A DNA stretch of 64,000 bases from an uncultured Prevotellaceae bacterium (GTDB taxonomy: Bacteria > Bacteroidota > Bacteroidia > Bacteroidales > Bacteroidaceae): positions 1 through 64,000 of the forward strand of contig CAMKTJ010000001.1 in NCBI GenBank assembly GCA_946415645.1, given 5' to 3'. The notes below the pieces were generated by a model that ran no database searches, was not told the origin of the DNA, and saw only the letters and a program-made list of their open reading frames with translations. Made by a program: the position numbers and the translations under genes. Positions 17,947 through 25,836 of this stretch are shown one piece after another (positions within the stretch are counted from its first letter, which is position 1; every line of letters starts with the position of its first letter).

Positions 17947-19149
17947 TCAGCACTCACCCAAAGGGGGAGCGGGGAGGGGGCTTACCAAATCCTCATCTAT
18001 GAAAGCGATGAGGCGTTCTATGGCCTCTGCTTCAGGGATATTCTTCTCTACGCACTCTTTGTTCTTATAGAGCGAGACCTTGCCTCTGGCAGCACCCACA
18101 TAGCCATAATCCGCATCTGCCATCTCACCTGGGCCATTGACGATGCAACCCATGATGGCAATCTTCAGCGTATTGTACTGAGGGTTCACCTTGGCACGTT
18201 CGGCCACGGCAGCCTTCACACGGCGGATGGTATCCTGCAGGTCGTAGAGCGTACGTCCACAACCTGGGCAGCTGATGAACTCAGGCTTGCACATCTGCAC
18301 TCTGGCAGCTTGCAGGATGCTTTGGGCGACGGGAATCTCACATTCAGGCTCCTCGCTCAGAGAAACACGAATGGTATCTCCTATGCCGTCTATGAGTAAC
18401 GAGCCTATACCCACAGCACTCTTCAGACGTCCGTCTTCGCCTTCTCCAGCCTCTGTAACACCCAGATGCAAGGGATAATCCATTCCCTCCTTCTCCATCT
18501 CCTGACAGAGTAGGCGAACGCTCTGCACCATGATGACTGTATTGCTGGCCTTGATGCTGACAACAACGTCAGGGAACTTCTCACGCTCACAGATACGCAA
18601 GAACTCCATACAGCTCTCTACGATGCCCGCCGGGGTATCGCCGTAACGACTCATGATACGGTCGGACAGCGAGCCATGATTCACGCCTATACGGATGGCA
18701 GTACCATGTTCCTTACAAATGCTAAGGAAACGACAGAAACGCTCGTCCAGACGCTTCAGCTCCTGCTGGTACTCCTCATCAGTATATTCCAAGTGCTTGA
18801 ACTGACGGGCAGGATCAACGTAGTTACCTGGGTTGATACGTACCTTCTCCACTATGGTAGCAGCCACATCGGCTACATTGGGATTGAAGTGCACATCGGC
18901 ACACAAAGGGGTATCTCCGTAGCCACGGGCTATGAGTCCTGCCTTTATATTGCGCAGATTCTCAGCCTCGCGTGTTCCCTGGGTAGTGAGGCGAACCAAG
19001 TCGGCACCTGCATCTATGATACGAATGCACTGCTCTACGCAGCCCTCTGTATCCATAGTGCTACAGGTAGTCATGCTCTGAACGGCCACCTTGTTCTGAC
19101 CGCCAATGCGTAACTTGCCAATCTTGACCTCGTGTGTGGGTCTTCTCAT
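17947..19149 (-). CDS. ispG: (E)-4-hydroxy-3-methylbut-2-enyl-diphosphate synthase, short form
   Basis: Iron-sulfur enzyme of the non-mevalonate isoprenoid pathway that makes HMBPP. The N-terminal TIM barrel is Bacteroidota-like ('VAVQSMTTCSTMDTEGCVEQ', 'DAGADLVRLTTQGTREAENL') and the C-terminal cluster domain has the cysteines 'SCPGCGRTLYDL' and 'MGCIVNGPGEMADADYGYVGA'. At 400 residues it lacks the inserted domain of some 200-250 residues that Bacteroidota, chlamydial and plant IspG normally carry between these two parts; the junction falls near 'ILQAARVQMCKPEFISCPG'. The last residues '[12 protein letters not shown]' are encoded by a dispersed repeat. Start abuts the purE stop. Confidence 0.95.
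   Translation of the reverse strand: MRRPTHEVKIGKLRIGGQNKVAVQSMTTCSTMDTEGCVEQCIRIIDAGADLVRLTTQGTREAENLRNIKAGLIARGYGDTPLCADVHFNPNVADVAATIVEKVRINPGNYVDPARQFKHLEYTDEEYQQELKRLDERFCRFLSICKEHGTAIRIGVNHGSLSDRIMSRYGDTPAGIVESCMEFLRICEREKFPDVVVSIKASNTVIMVQSVRLLCQEMEKEGMDYPLHLGVTEAGEGEDGRLKSAVGIGSLLIDGIGDTIRVSLSEEPECEIPVAQSILQAARVQMCKPEFISCPGCGRTLYDLQDTIRRVKAAVAERAKVNPQYNTLKIAIMGCIVNGPGEMADADYGYVGAARGKVSLYKNKECVEKNIPEAEAIERLIAFIDEDLVSPLPAPPLGEC
17951..17983. repeat. dispersed palindromic repeat, family A, copy 2 (inside ispG)
   Basis: Inverse of copy 1 at 12122-12154 with no difference over 33 bases. Read on the minus strand it encodes the last dozen residues and supplies the stop codon region of ispG. 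Confidence 0.85.
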
Positions 19150-19656
19150 TTAGTTTACCTTATAGTTATACTTAACCATTGCCAAATCCACGTTGGCCTT
19201 TACTATCTTCTGCTTCAGGTCTTCCTTGTAAGCCTTCAGCTTGATAGAGATTGAGTCGTCTCCAAGAGCCAACATCTCAGCTGCCAGGATGCCTGCATTC
19301 TGAGCAGCATTCACGCCAACTGTTGCTACGGGTATGCCAGGAGGCATCTGAATGATGCTCAGCATAGCGTCCAATCCATCCAGCATGCCCTTGACGGGAA
19401 CACCTATGACGGGTAGGGTAGTGCTGGCAGCAATAACGCCAGGCAGAGCGGCAGCCATGCCGGCTCCTGCTATGATGACCTTAATACCTCTCATCTCGGC
19501 ATTCTTGGCAAAGTCCTCAACCTCCTGAGGCGTTCTGTGGGCAGAGAGTGCATTCATCTCGAAGGGAATCTCCATCTCGTCCAGGAACTTAGCGGCTTTC
19601 TCCATAACGGGCAGATCGCTTGTGCTACCCATGATAATACTTACAACTGCTTTCAT
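19150..19656 (-). CDS. purE: N5-carboxyaminoimidazole ribonucleotide mutase
   Basis: Class I PurE interconverts N5-CAIR and CAIR in purine synthesis. 168 residues. The family core is plain: 'IIMGSTSDLPVMEKAAKFL', 'ALSAHRTPQEVEDFAKNAE', 'IIAGAGMAAALPGVIAA' and 'VGVPVKGMLDGLDAMLSI-type' sequence. Its stop codon directly abuts the ispG start, so the two are translationally close and co-transcribed. No separate purine riboswitch is visible upstream; the upstream gap is filled with short repeats. Confidence 0.97.
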   Translation of the reverse strand: MKAVVSIIMGSTSDLPVMEKAAKFLDEMEIPFEMNALSAHRTPQEVEDFAKNAEMRGIKVIIAGAGMAAALPGVIAASTTLPVIGVPVKGMLDGLDAMLSIIQMPPGIPVATVGVNAAQNAGILAAEMLALGDDSISIKLKAYKEDLKQKIVKANVDLAMVKYNYKVN

Positions 19657-19672
19657 ATCTTATTTTTTTAAG

Positions 19673-19769
19673 TTGACAAGTTAACGAGTTTACAAGTTGA
19701 CGAGTTGTTACTGGTGCTAATCGGGCACAGCGGTAGCAAATTCTTCACTCTTCACTCTTCATTCTTCAC
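19673..19769. repeat. low-complexity intergenic repeats
   Basis: Direct repeats of the type ACAAGTT-AACGAGTTT-ACAAGTTGACGAGTT (about 19673-19706) and TTCACTCTTCACTCTTCATTCTTCACT (about 19743-19769). The second type recurs beside the 53-bp inverted repeat at 46489. No gene is seen. Confidence 0.6.
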
Positions 19770-20381
19770 TTATATAAATATTATTCCAAAAAATCCACAC
19801 AATATACCTACCAGCGTGCCTACCAGCACCTGTGCAAGGCTATGTTGCAACAGCACCATACGACTGGTCATAACACAGCCCGACAGCAGGATTGTGCCAC
19901 ACAACCACCAGATGGGGTTGAAGCCGAAGATGGTAGAGTAGGCCACCAAGCCTCCTATAACGGCACCAGAGCCGGCCGAGTGCATACTCACCTTCCAGAA
20001 CATGTTTATGATGATGCAACACGTCTGTACCATCAGGGACACAAACAGGATAGCCGTTATGAAACGAGGCATGTGCATACTGTCCAGCAGATACATACAG
20101 CACAGGTAGCTCAGGAAGTGAATGGCATAGGGCACAAAGCGCTTGTGACGCTCGCGCAACTCCTGCAGTCGCCATCCCAGCAAACGACGGTACAGATAGG
20201 TTGTCAGCACGGGCAGCAGAACGGTAAAGAAGTACACAACGCCCAATACCATCAGTCGGAATGCCCAAGGAAACATGCTCATATACGTAAACGTGAGCAG
20301 TATGATGGTTCCTACGGTAGGGTAGTACATGGGTCGGAATATACTACTGAATCCTCTGGCTATGACTATATGTTTTCTCAT
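19770..20381 (-). CDS. PAP2-like integral membrane protein
   Basis: 203 residues with about six hydrophobic segments. The C-terminal half resembles the PAP2 lipid phosphatase fold: 'KVSMHSAGSGAVIGGL' recalls the PAP2 motif with a conserved histidine, and 'SRMVLLQHSLAQVLVGTLVG' recalls the SR...H...D/G motif, with glutamine-histidine where the classical third motif varies. Because the usual K-x6-RP motif is not evident, activity is uncertain. It lies between rpoN and purE in a minus-strand run; 34 bases of GGTTAGC-type repeats separate it from rpoN. Confidence 0.65.
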   Translation of the reverse strand: MRKHIVIARGFSSIFRPMYYPTVGTIILLTFTYMSMFPWAFRLMVLGVVYFFTVLLPVLTTYLYRRLLGWRLQELRERHKRFVPYAIHFLSYLCCMYLLDSMHMPRFITAILFVSLMVQTCCIIINMFWKVSMHSAGSGAVIGGLVAYSTIFGFNPIWWLCGTILLSGCVMTSRMVLLQHSLAQVLVGTLVGILCGFFGIIFI

Positions 20382-20385
20382 TTAT

Positions 20386-20415
20386 TCTGAGCGGTTAGCG
20401 GTTAGCGGTTAGCGT
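20386..20415. repeat. GCGGTTA tandem repeat
   Basis: Three copies of GCGGTTA followed by GCGTT fill the gap between the PAP2-like gene and rpoN. The same word recurs near 44437-44470 and 46456-46476. Confidence 0.7.
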
Positions 20416-21891
20416 TCACTTACGCATGCGTGCAATTGGTATCTTCATTAACTCCCTATATTTGGCAATGGTGCGTCGGGCTATGTCATAGCCCTTCTGC
20501 TTCAGCAGAGAGGCCAGCTTCTCATCGCTTAGAGGGTTCTTTTTGTCTTCTGCGTCTATCAGTTCCTGTATAGATGCCATCACCTGTCTCTGGGTTGCCA
20601 TCTCTGCATCGTCCTTCTGCACGGCCTTATGGGTAAAGAAATGCTTCAGGGAATAGATGCCGAAGGGTGTCTGTACGTATTTGCTGTTGCAGACACGGCT
20701 GACGGTACTGATGTCGTAACCAGCCAGCTCCGACACATCCTCCAGTTTCATGGGCTTTAGCAACGTATCATCTCCTTCCAGGAAGAAGGGCCTCTGCAGC
20801 TTTATGATGGCGTTCATAGTCCTGATCATACTCTCCCTGCGTTGGGCAAGGGCATCTATGAAGAGCTGACCACGCTCTACGTACTCGCGTGTGAACCTTA
20901 TGTCCTCCTGTACAGCCTTGGTCAACTGACTATCCTTTAGCTTGGCATAGGCCTGTAGTTTCTCTGTGGCATCCGGACTTATCATCAGGGCCGACCCATT
21001 GCCGCCATTCAGCTGTACGGTGATGTGGCCGTCCTCGTCGGTATCCACTATGAAGTCGGGCGTTATCTGATGCCCCAATACTATGCTCTTCTCGCCAAGG
21101 GATGAGCCTGGACGGGGATTCAGACGCTTTATCTCGCGTTTCAGTTCCTCTACCTGCAAGGGCGACAGCTTCAGCTTTTGTTGGATGCGTTCCCAGCGCT
21201 TGTGTATGAATTCGTCAAAGTAGCGCTCCATCACCTTCGTCAGCAGGGGGCGATAGGGATTCTTCTCATCGCGCTTTATCTGCAGGAGCAGACATTCCTG
21301 TAATGTACGGGCGCCAACGCCAGCAGGGTCAAACTGTTGCAGGATGCCCAGCACATGCAGCAGCTCGCGCTCATTGGTTTCTATGCCCTGATAGATTTCC
21401 GCCTCGTCCACTATCTGATAGAGTGGCTTCCCTAGCAGGCCGCTGTCGTCCAACTCACCTATCAGGTATTCCAACAGCATACGGTCGCGCTCCGTCAGTT
21501 CGAAGTCGGCCATCTGCTCCTTCAGTTTATCATAGAAGGATAGGGTATCACCGTATTCCACACTCTCAGGCGTTGATTTGGCATAGGTGGGGCGCAACAT
21601 GTAGTCAGGGATATCATCCTCCGAGCGGTAGTCATATTCTGCGCCGGATTCTCCGGATTCGTCAGAATTTCCAGCCTCCCCAGAAAATCCGGATTCGTCA
21701 TCAACCCCTTCCCGCTTCTCCAACCAAGGATTTTCCAGACACTCGTTCTCTATGCGCTGCTGCAGAGCTTCTATGGGCATTTCGGTCAGTCGCACCAACA
21801 TCACCTGCTGGGGCGAAAGCGTCTGCACCTGCACCTGCTGCTGCGCCTGTACTTGTACTTGATTTTGTGTCTGTCGGTTGTCTTGTGCCAT
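20416..21891 (-). CDS. rpoN: RNA polymerase sigma-54 factor
   Basis: Directs RNA polymerase to -24/-12 promoters that need an enhancer-binding ATPase. I start at ATG 21891 ('MAQDNRQTQNQVQVQ'), which gives the glutamine-rich region I ('LSPQQVMLVRLTEMPIEALQQRIENE'); the longer ORF adds 16 residues without support. An acidic region II covers about 60-105. The core-binding and DNA-binding domains follow, and the RpoN box is 'IARRTIAKYRELMKIP' at the extreme C-terminus. About 491 residues, normal. It leads a run rpoN, PAP2-like, purE, ispG, rmuC. Confidence 0.96.
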   Translation of the reverse strand: MAQDNRQTQNQVQVQAQQQVQVQTLSPQQVMLVRLTEMPIEALQQRIENECLENPWLEKREGVDDESGFSGEAGNSDESGESGAEYDYRSEDDIPDYMLRPTYAKSTPESVEYGDTLSFYDKLKEQMADFELTERDRMLLEYLIGELDDSGLLGKPLYQIVDEAEIYQGIETNERELLHVLGILQQFDPAGVGARTLQECLLLQIKRDEKNPYRPLLTKVMERYFDEFIHKRWERIQQKLKLSPLQVEELKREIKRLNPRPGSSLGEKSIVLGHQITPDFIVDTDEDGHITVQLNGGNGSALMISPDATEKLQAYAKLKDSQLTKAVQEDIRFTREYVERGQLFIDALAQRRESMIRTMNAIIKLQRPFFLEGDDTLLKPMKLEDVSELAGYDISTVSRVCNSKYVQTPFGIYSLKHFFTHKAVQKDDAEMATQRQVMASIQELIDAEDKKNPLSDEKLASLLKQKGYDIARRTIAKYRELMKIPIARMRK

Positions 21892-22057
21892 ATCTAATGC
21901 GAAGGTACGACAATTTCCTAATACAGACAACGAAAGCACCCAATTTTTTATTCGAGAGAGGGATTCCCCGATTTTTATTTCTATTAATAAAAGTTAAATT
22001 CTGACAGAATGGAGAAGTTTTTATGCTTCTTTTTAGGCATTGCTTTCCCTTGCCACA

Positions 22058-22065
22058 TAATTTTG
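22058..22065 (+). promoter_or_regulatory. -7 element before blaI copy 1
   Basis: TAATTTTG, a TAnnTTTG box 25 bases before the ATG of the BlaI-type repressor gene. Confidence 0.6.
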
Positions 22066-22090
22066 CAGCAGAAAACAACACAAACGCGAT

Positions 22091-22549
22091 ATGAAAACAA
22101 CGAACAGACGAGAGTCAATCCTCAGCAAGACGGAATACGACATTATGTCCATCATCTGGGACATCAACCACTCTGTCTCAGCACGCGAGATCTACGACCA
22201 GCTGCCAGAGCCTAAGCCTGCCTACACCACCTTGGCTACGGAGATGCGCACACTCTATGAGAAAGGTTTTGTTGACCACTTCAAGAAAGACGGCGAGGGC
22301 AAGACGCATCATTATATGGCTAGGGTAGGGCGAGCCGAATACGTTCGCAAGGCTATGCACGATGTCAAGCGCACCTTCTTCGGAGGCAGCCTCCGCTCTA
22401 TGCTCAGCTACTTCATTCGCGAAGAAGAGATTTCGGAGGAAGAATTAATAAGCTTCCTGCACGAATTAGAGGAGGCCCCCTCCGACTCCCCCTTTGGGGG
22501 AGTGAACGAACGCTCAACTCTAAACTCAGATACTGACTCTAAACAATAA
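22091..22549 (+). CDS. BlaI/MecI-family transcriptional repressor, copy 1
   Basis: Winged-helix repressor of the penicillinase type, expected to be cleaved when its M56 partner senses a signal. Helix-turn-helix region is residues about 8-80 ('LSKTEYDIMSIIWDINHSV', 'KPAYTTLATEMRTLYEKGFV'), with a C-terminal dimerisation part. The last 20 or so residues ('EEAPSDSPFGGVNERST...') come from a dispersed palindrome, so this tail is unlike family members. It precedes its partner blaR1-like gene by 45 bases that hold an inverted copy of the same palindrome. Target promoters are not known; beta-lactam resistance should not be assumed. Confidence 0.9.
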   Translation: MKTTNRRESILSKTEYDIMSIIWDINHSVSAREIYDQLPEPKPAYTTLATEMRTLYEKGFVDHFKKDGEGKTHHYMARVGRAEYVRKAMHDVKRTFFGGSLRSMLSYFIREEEISEEELISFLHELEEAPSDSPFGGVNERSTLNSDTDSKQ

Positions 22550-22593
22550 ACACTCAATAATCACTCCCCCAAAGGGGGAGACGGAGGGGGCTT
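22475..22593. repeat. family A palindromes, inverted pair around the blaI stop
   Basis: GCCCCCTCCGACTCCCCCTT... at 22475-22504 and its inverse at 22562-22593 are complementary over about 30 bases with one central mismatch. The first encodes the BlaI tail; the second ends two bases before the blaR1-like ATG. They could fold into one long hairpin with a loop of about 57 bases. Confidence 0.8.
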
Positions 22594-22594
22594 T

Positions 22595-24052
22595 ATGTCA
22601 CAACTACTCATCTACGCAATCAAGTCGGCCATACTGCTAACGTTGCTGTTTGTGCCTGGTATATTCCTGATTTTCAGGGAGAAGATGTTCCGTTTCAACA
22701 GGTTGACGTTGCTGGCTATCCTTGTGCTGAGCCTGGTATTGCCGCTCTGCAACTTCAGTCTTATCTCTATGGATACCATGCCAGCCGTACAGACCTTAGA
22801 GAAAGGTTTGCTGGAAATGGGAGTACCCGTCGAGATGCCAGGCCTCACCCCATACCCCTCTCCCGTGGGCGAGGGGAACCTGGAGAAACCTTTTCCCTGG
22901 TTCTACGTCGTAAGCATTCTGTATGCCATCGGAGCCCTTACCATCTTAGGCATCCGCTTACGCGAGGTACTCTCTATGGGACGTATCATCCGAAGGGGAA
23001 GTATCTGGACGAAGGACGACCCCTCTGGTATCCGCATCTATTGCCATGCAGAGAATGTGGCACCCTTCAGTTGGCTGCGTAGCATTGTAATCAGCGAGAA
23101 AGACTACATAGAGAGCGGACGCGAGATTATCCTGCACGAGAAAGCTCATATCCTCTACCGTCACTCCCTGGACATCATCCTGCTGACCCTCGTAGAGGCC
23201 ATCCAGTGGTGGAATCCCTTTGCTTACCTATTAGGCATCTATATGCGTGATGTACACGAGTACGAAGCGGACGACTATGTCCTCCGCGAGGGCATTTCCG
23301 CTCATTCCTATTCCCAATTGATAATAAAGAAGGCTGTTGGCGCCAGCACCTATACTTTTGCAAACAATTTTAATCACAGTCTAACAAAAAAAAGAATCAG
23401 TATGATGCTTAAGACAAATCCCCATCGGAGCAGACGCAGCCGCGTGCTGTACCTGCTGCCCATGATTGCACTGGCCCTCAGCGCCTTTGCCACCTCAGAG
23501 TTCAGTAAAGCAAGTTCAGTCATCGAAGATGTAGTGCAAACGCCCATTCCGGATGACAAAGAAATGGCGGTAGAAATTTATATTAACAGTAACCACGAAG
23601 CTACCCTATTCACCCTTGATGGCAAAATAATGGATCCTGTGGAAGGAGAAAAGTTTCTGAAAGGTCGCTTACGCGAAGGTGTAAAGGCAACCGTAAATCT
23701 TACAACCGAGGTTGCACTACCCAAAGTGGAACGGGAGATTAAGAATCTCACCAATCCTAACCTTACCATCAACTATAAGGTTGTTCCTAAAGAAGATGCT
23801 TCAGACAAAACGGGTAACATCCGCATTCACATCGACAGCGAAGGAAAACTGTTCAGTAGCATAGAAGGTGCAGAGTTGAAACCCATCACACCCGTAGAGC
23901 TGATGCAACTGATCAGCAAATACAAAGACACAGAATCCATCATCAGTATCACCACTGATAAAAAAATGGAACACTTGGAACAAGTGGCAAAGGAAGCCTG
24001 CCGTAAGAATAATCTATTGAAAATCAATTATTCGGTACTAAACAAAGAGTAA
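22595..24052 (+). CDS. M56 (BlaR1-like) membrane metalloprotease, copy 1
   Basis: Inner-membrane sensor protease that pairs with the BlaI-type repressor. 485 residues. Membrane helices lie near 5-25, 34-52 and 105-125. The zinc motif is 'ILHEKAHILYRHSLD' (HExxH) with 'HEYEADDYVL' downstream, so catalysis is likely intact. A helix near 270-290 ('VLYLLPMIALALSAFATSE') leads to a periplasmic tail that lacks a TonB C-terminal domain and is not recognised. The loop after helix 2 contains 'LTPYPSPVGEGNLEKP', encoded by a family B repeat. A terminator follows the stop. Confidence 0.88.
   Translation: MSQLLIYAIKSAILLTLLFVPGIFLIFREKMFRFNRLTLLAILVLSLVLPLCNFSLISMDTMPAVQTLEKGLLEMGVPVEMPGLTPYPSPVGEGNLEKPFPWFYVVSILYAIGALTILGIRLREVLSMGRIIRRGSIWTKDDPSGIRIYCHAENVAPFSWLRSIVISEKDYIESGREIILHEKAHILYRHSLDIILLTLVEAIQWWNPFAYLLGIYMRDVHEYEADDYVLREGISAHSYSQLIIKKAVGASTYTFANNFNHSLTKKRISMMLKTNPHRSRRSRVLYLLPMIALALSAFATSEFSKASSVIEDVVQTPIPDDKEMAVEIYINSNHEATLFTLDGKIMDPVEGEKFLKGRLREGVKATVNLTTEVALPKVEREIKNLTNPNLTINYKVVPKEDASDKTGNIRIHIDSEGKLFSSIEGAELKPITPVELMQLISKYKDTESIISITTDKKMEHLEQVAKEACRKNNLLKINYSVLNKE
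22843..22877. repeat. dispersed repeat, family B, inside blaR1 copy 1
   Basis: CCTCACCCCATACCCCTCTC followed by CCGTGGGCGAGGGGA. It is translated in frame as part of a periplasmic loop. Inverse relatives occur at about 44150-44182, 49275-49308 and 51314-51350. Confidence 0.7.
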
Positions 24053-24072
24053 CATCACCCCAATATGCAAAG

Positions 24073-24104
24073 CAGCCCAAGGACATCCCCTGGGCTGTTT
24101 TTTT
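24073..24104 (+). terminator. rho-independent terminator after blaR1 copy 1
   Basis: CAGCCCA (24073) pairs with TGGGCTG (24091), followed by seven T, 20 bases past the stop codon. Confidence 0.85.
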
Positions 24105-24182
24105 ATCCTACCCCACGACAAAATTTTGGGGAAGAAAGTAAAAAAAATTCTAAAATTCTTGGAGAGAACTGAACAAATGCAT

Positions 24183-24190
24183 TATCTTTG
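24183..24190 (+). promoter_or_regulatory. -7 element of the lipoprotein/radical SAM operon
   Basis: TATCTTTG, a strong TAnnTTTG box, 36 bases before the lipoprotein ATG at 24227. Confidence 0.65.
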
Positions 24191-24226
24191 TATGCGAAAA
24201 TACACATTTTAAAGACTAAAAAGGGT

Positions 24227-24688
24227 ATGAAAACAAAAATTTATCGTTTGTATGGCGCCGTCCTGTCGGTTCTGCTTTCTGTTTTAGGGTTCAGCAGTTG
24301 CTCAGAAGATGATTATCCATGTGAATACGGTTCTCCTAATGCCGACTACGTCATTGGTGGTATCGTAACCGATGAGGAGGGGAATGAAATCAACGGAATC
24401 TTGGTATCAGCTGAATCATACCAAGATGTGAGTGACGGAAGATATTGGTATAATCACGCCTCAAAGAAGACAAACTACCAGGGTGAATATTATCTTTCAT
24501 ATAGAGAATATGGAATTAATACAAAATTAATTGTTCAGGACGTTGACGGTGAGGCCAACGGAGGAGAATTCGCCAACGATACCATAGATATTGACTACGA
24601 ATCAGCCATACAAACTAAAAAGGGCGATGGCAAGTGGTATGGTGGCGTTTATAGCATCACCCAGAATATCAAGCTGAAGAAGAAATAA
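24227..24688 (+). CDS. lipoprotein of a radical SAM/lipoprotein pair
   Basis: 153 residues from the ATG at 24227, which lies after a good -7 box; the longer listed ORF would start upstream of it. The signal 'YGAVLSVLLSVLGFSSCSEDD' ends in a lipobox cysteine. A second cysteine follows in 'PCEYGSPNADYVIGGIVTDE', then a carboxypeptidase-regulatory-like beta domain ('GGIVTDEEGNEINGILVS'), rich in tyrosine and asparagine. The stop overlaps the start of the radical SAM gene (TAATG). This matches the Bacteroidales rSAM/lipoprotein arrangement (TIGR04134 with TIGR04133, from memory), in which the lipoprotein is the presumed substrate; the modification is unknown. Confidence 0.85.
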   Translation: MKTKIYRLYGAVLSVLLSVLGFSSCSEDDYPCEYGSPNADYVIGGIVTDEEGNEINGILVSAESYQDVSDGRYWYNHASKKTNYQGEYYLSYREYGINTKLIVQDVDGEANGGEFANDTIDIDYESAIQTKKGDGKWYGGVYSITQNIKLKKK

Positions 24689-25767
24689 TGAAGGCCACGC
24701 CTCTGACCCTTCGGAAGAAGCTGGCCCTTGAACTCTGGCGACAGAAGGAGAACATCCTCAGGAAGGAGCACCCGCTGAAGCAGCTCTTCTGGGAATGTAC
24801 ATCGCGTTGCGACCTGAAGTGCCGCCATTGCGGCAGCGACTGCAAAATGCAGCCCGAGAGCAAGGATATGCCCAAGGAGGACTTCCTGCGCGTACTGGAC
24901 AGCATTGCCCGTAAGACCGACCCGCACAAGGTCTTCGTCATCATCACAGGTGGCGAGGCGCTGATGCGTAAAGACCTGGAGGAATGCGGACGTGCCATCT
25001 ACCAGAAAGGCTTCCCATGGGGATTGGTCACCAACGCCCTGCATCTTACGCCACAGCGATGGATAAGCCTCCAGAAGGCAGGCATCCACACCATGACCAT
25101 CAGCCTGGACGGCTTGGAGGAAGACCACAACTGGATGCGAGGCAACGGGCAGAGCTTTCAGATGGTCAGCAAGGCCATAGATATGCTGGTGGCCAAGAAG
25201 GGGTTCGTCTTTGACATAGTAACCTGCGTGAACCGTCGCAACTACACGAAGCTGAACGATATCAAGGAGTTCCTTATCAGCAAGGGCGTAAAGAGCTGGA
25301 GGCTCTTCACCGTCTTCCCTGTGGGACGTGCTGTCAACGACCCCGATATGAAGCTCACCAACGAGGAATTCCGTGGTGTCTTTGATTTTATAAAACGTAC
25401 GCGCGAGGAAGGTCGTATTCGCGCGGATTACGGATGCGAGGGCTTCCTGGGCAATTACGAGGGCGATGTGCGTGACCATTTCTTCTCTTGCCAAGCAGGT
25501 ATTTCCGTAGGCTCCGTGATGGCCGACGGCTCCATTGCCGCCTGCGCCAGCATCCGCTCAGATTACAATCAGGGCAACATCTACCAGGACGACTTCATGG
25601 AGGTGTGGGAGAAGCGCTATGCTCCCTACAGAGACCGCGAATGGATGCGCACAGACGAGTGCAAGGACTGCAAATACTTCCGCTATTGCCGTGGAAACGG
25701 CATGCATCTGCGTGATGGCAACGGCAAACTGCTGCTTTGTCACCTGAAAAGGATACAGCAAGCTTAG
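24688..25767 (+). CDS. radical SAM/SPASM enzyme of the rSAM/lipoprotein pair
   Basis: 359 residues. The S-adenosylmethionine-binding cluster is 'CDLKCRHCGSDC' (CxxxCxxC, near residue 40). The SAM fold continues with 'VFVIITGGEALMRKDLEE' and 'TISLDGLEEDHNWMRG'. The C-terminal SPASM region carries seven further cysteines ('CQAGISVGSV...CASIRSDY...CKDCKYFRYCRGNG...LLCHL'), likely binding auxiliary iron-sulfur clusters, as in peptide-modifying enzymes. It is translationally coupled to the lipoprotein gene, its probable substrate. The enzyme acts in the cytoplasm, so modification should precede export. Reaction not known. Confidence 0.92.
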   Translation: MKATPLTLRKKLALELWRQKENILRKEHPLKQLFWECTSRCDLKCRHCGSDCKMQPESKDMPKEDFLRVLDSIARKTDPHKVFVIITGGEALMRKDLEECGRAIYQKGFPWGLVTNALHLTPQRWISLQKAGIHTMTISLDGLEEDHNWMRGNGQSFQMVSKAIDMLVAKKGFVFDIVTCVNRRNYTKLNDIKEFLISKGVKSWRLFTVFPVGRAVNDPDMKLTNEEFRGVFDFIKRTREEGRIRADYGCEGFLGNYEGDVRDHFFSCQAGISVGSVMADGSIAACASIRSDYNQGNIYQDDFMEVWEKRYAPYRDREWMRTDECKDCKYFRYCRGNGMHLRDGNGKLLLCHLKRIQQA

Positions 25768-25782
25768 TTTACATTCACAATA

Positions 25783-25810
25783 CAGCCCCGAAGGTCGACC
25801 TTCGGGGCTG
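25783..25810. terminator. perfect 28-bp palindromic terminator
   Basis: CAGCCCCGAAGGTC followed by its exact inverse complement. It sits between the convergent radical SAM and outer-membrane protein genes and probably serves both directions. Confidence 0.8.
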
Positions 25811-25836
25811 CTATTTATATGAGTGAATAGGAGAGA

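Noticed and set aside
21303-22004. 233-codon plus-strand ORF over rpoN
   Set aside because: Arginine/proline-rich translation of the reverse of a confirmed sigma-54 gene.
22091-24052. Beta-lactam resistance operon
   Set aside because: BlaI/M56 pairs are common regulators in Bacteroidota and no beta-lactamase or penicillin-binding protein gene is nearby at either pair.
24649-25494. 281-codon ORF antisense to the radical SAM gene
   Set aside because: The plus-strand gene has all cluster cysteines and SPASM motifs; the antisense frame has none and overlaps the coupled lipoprotein gene end.
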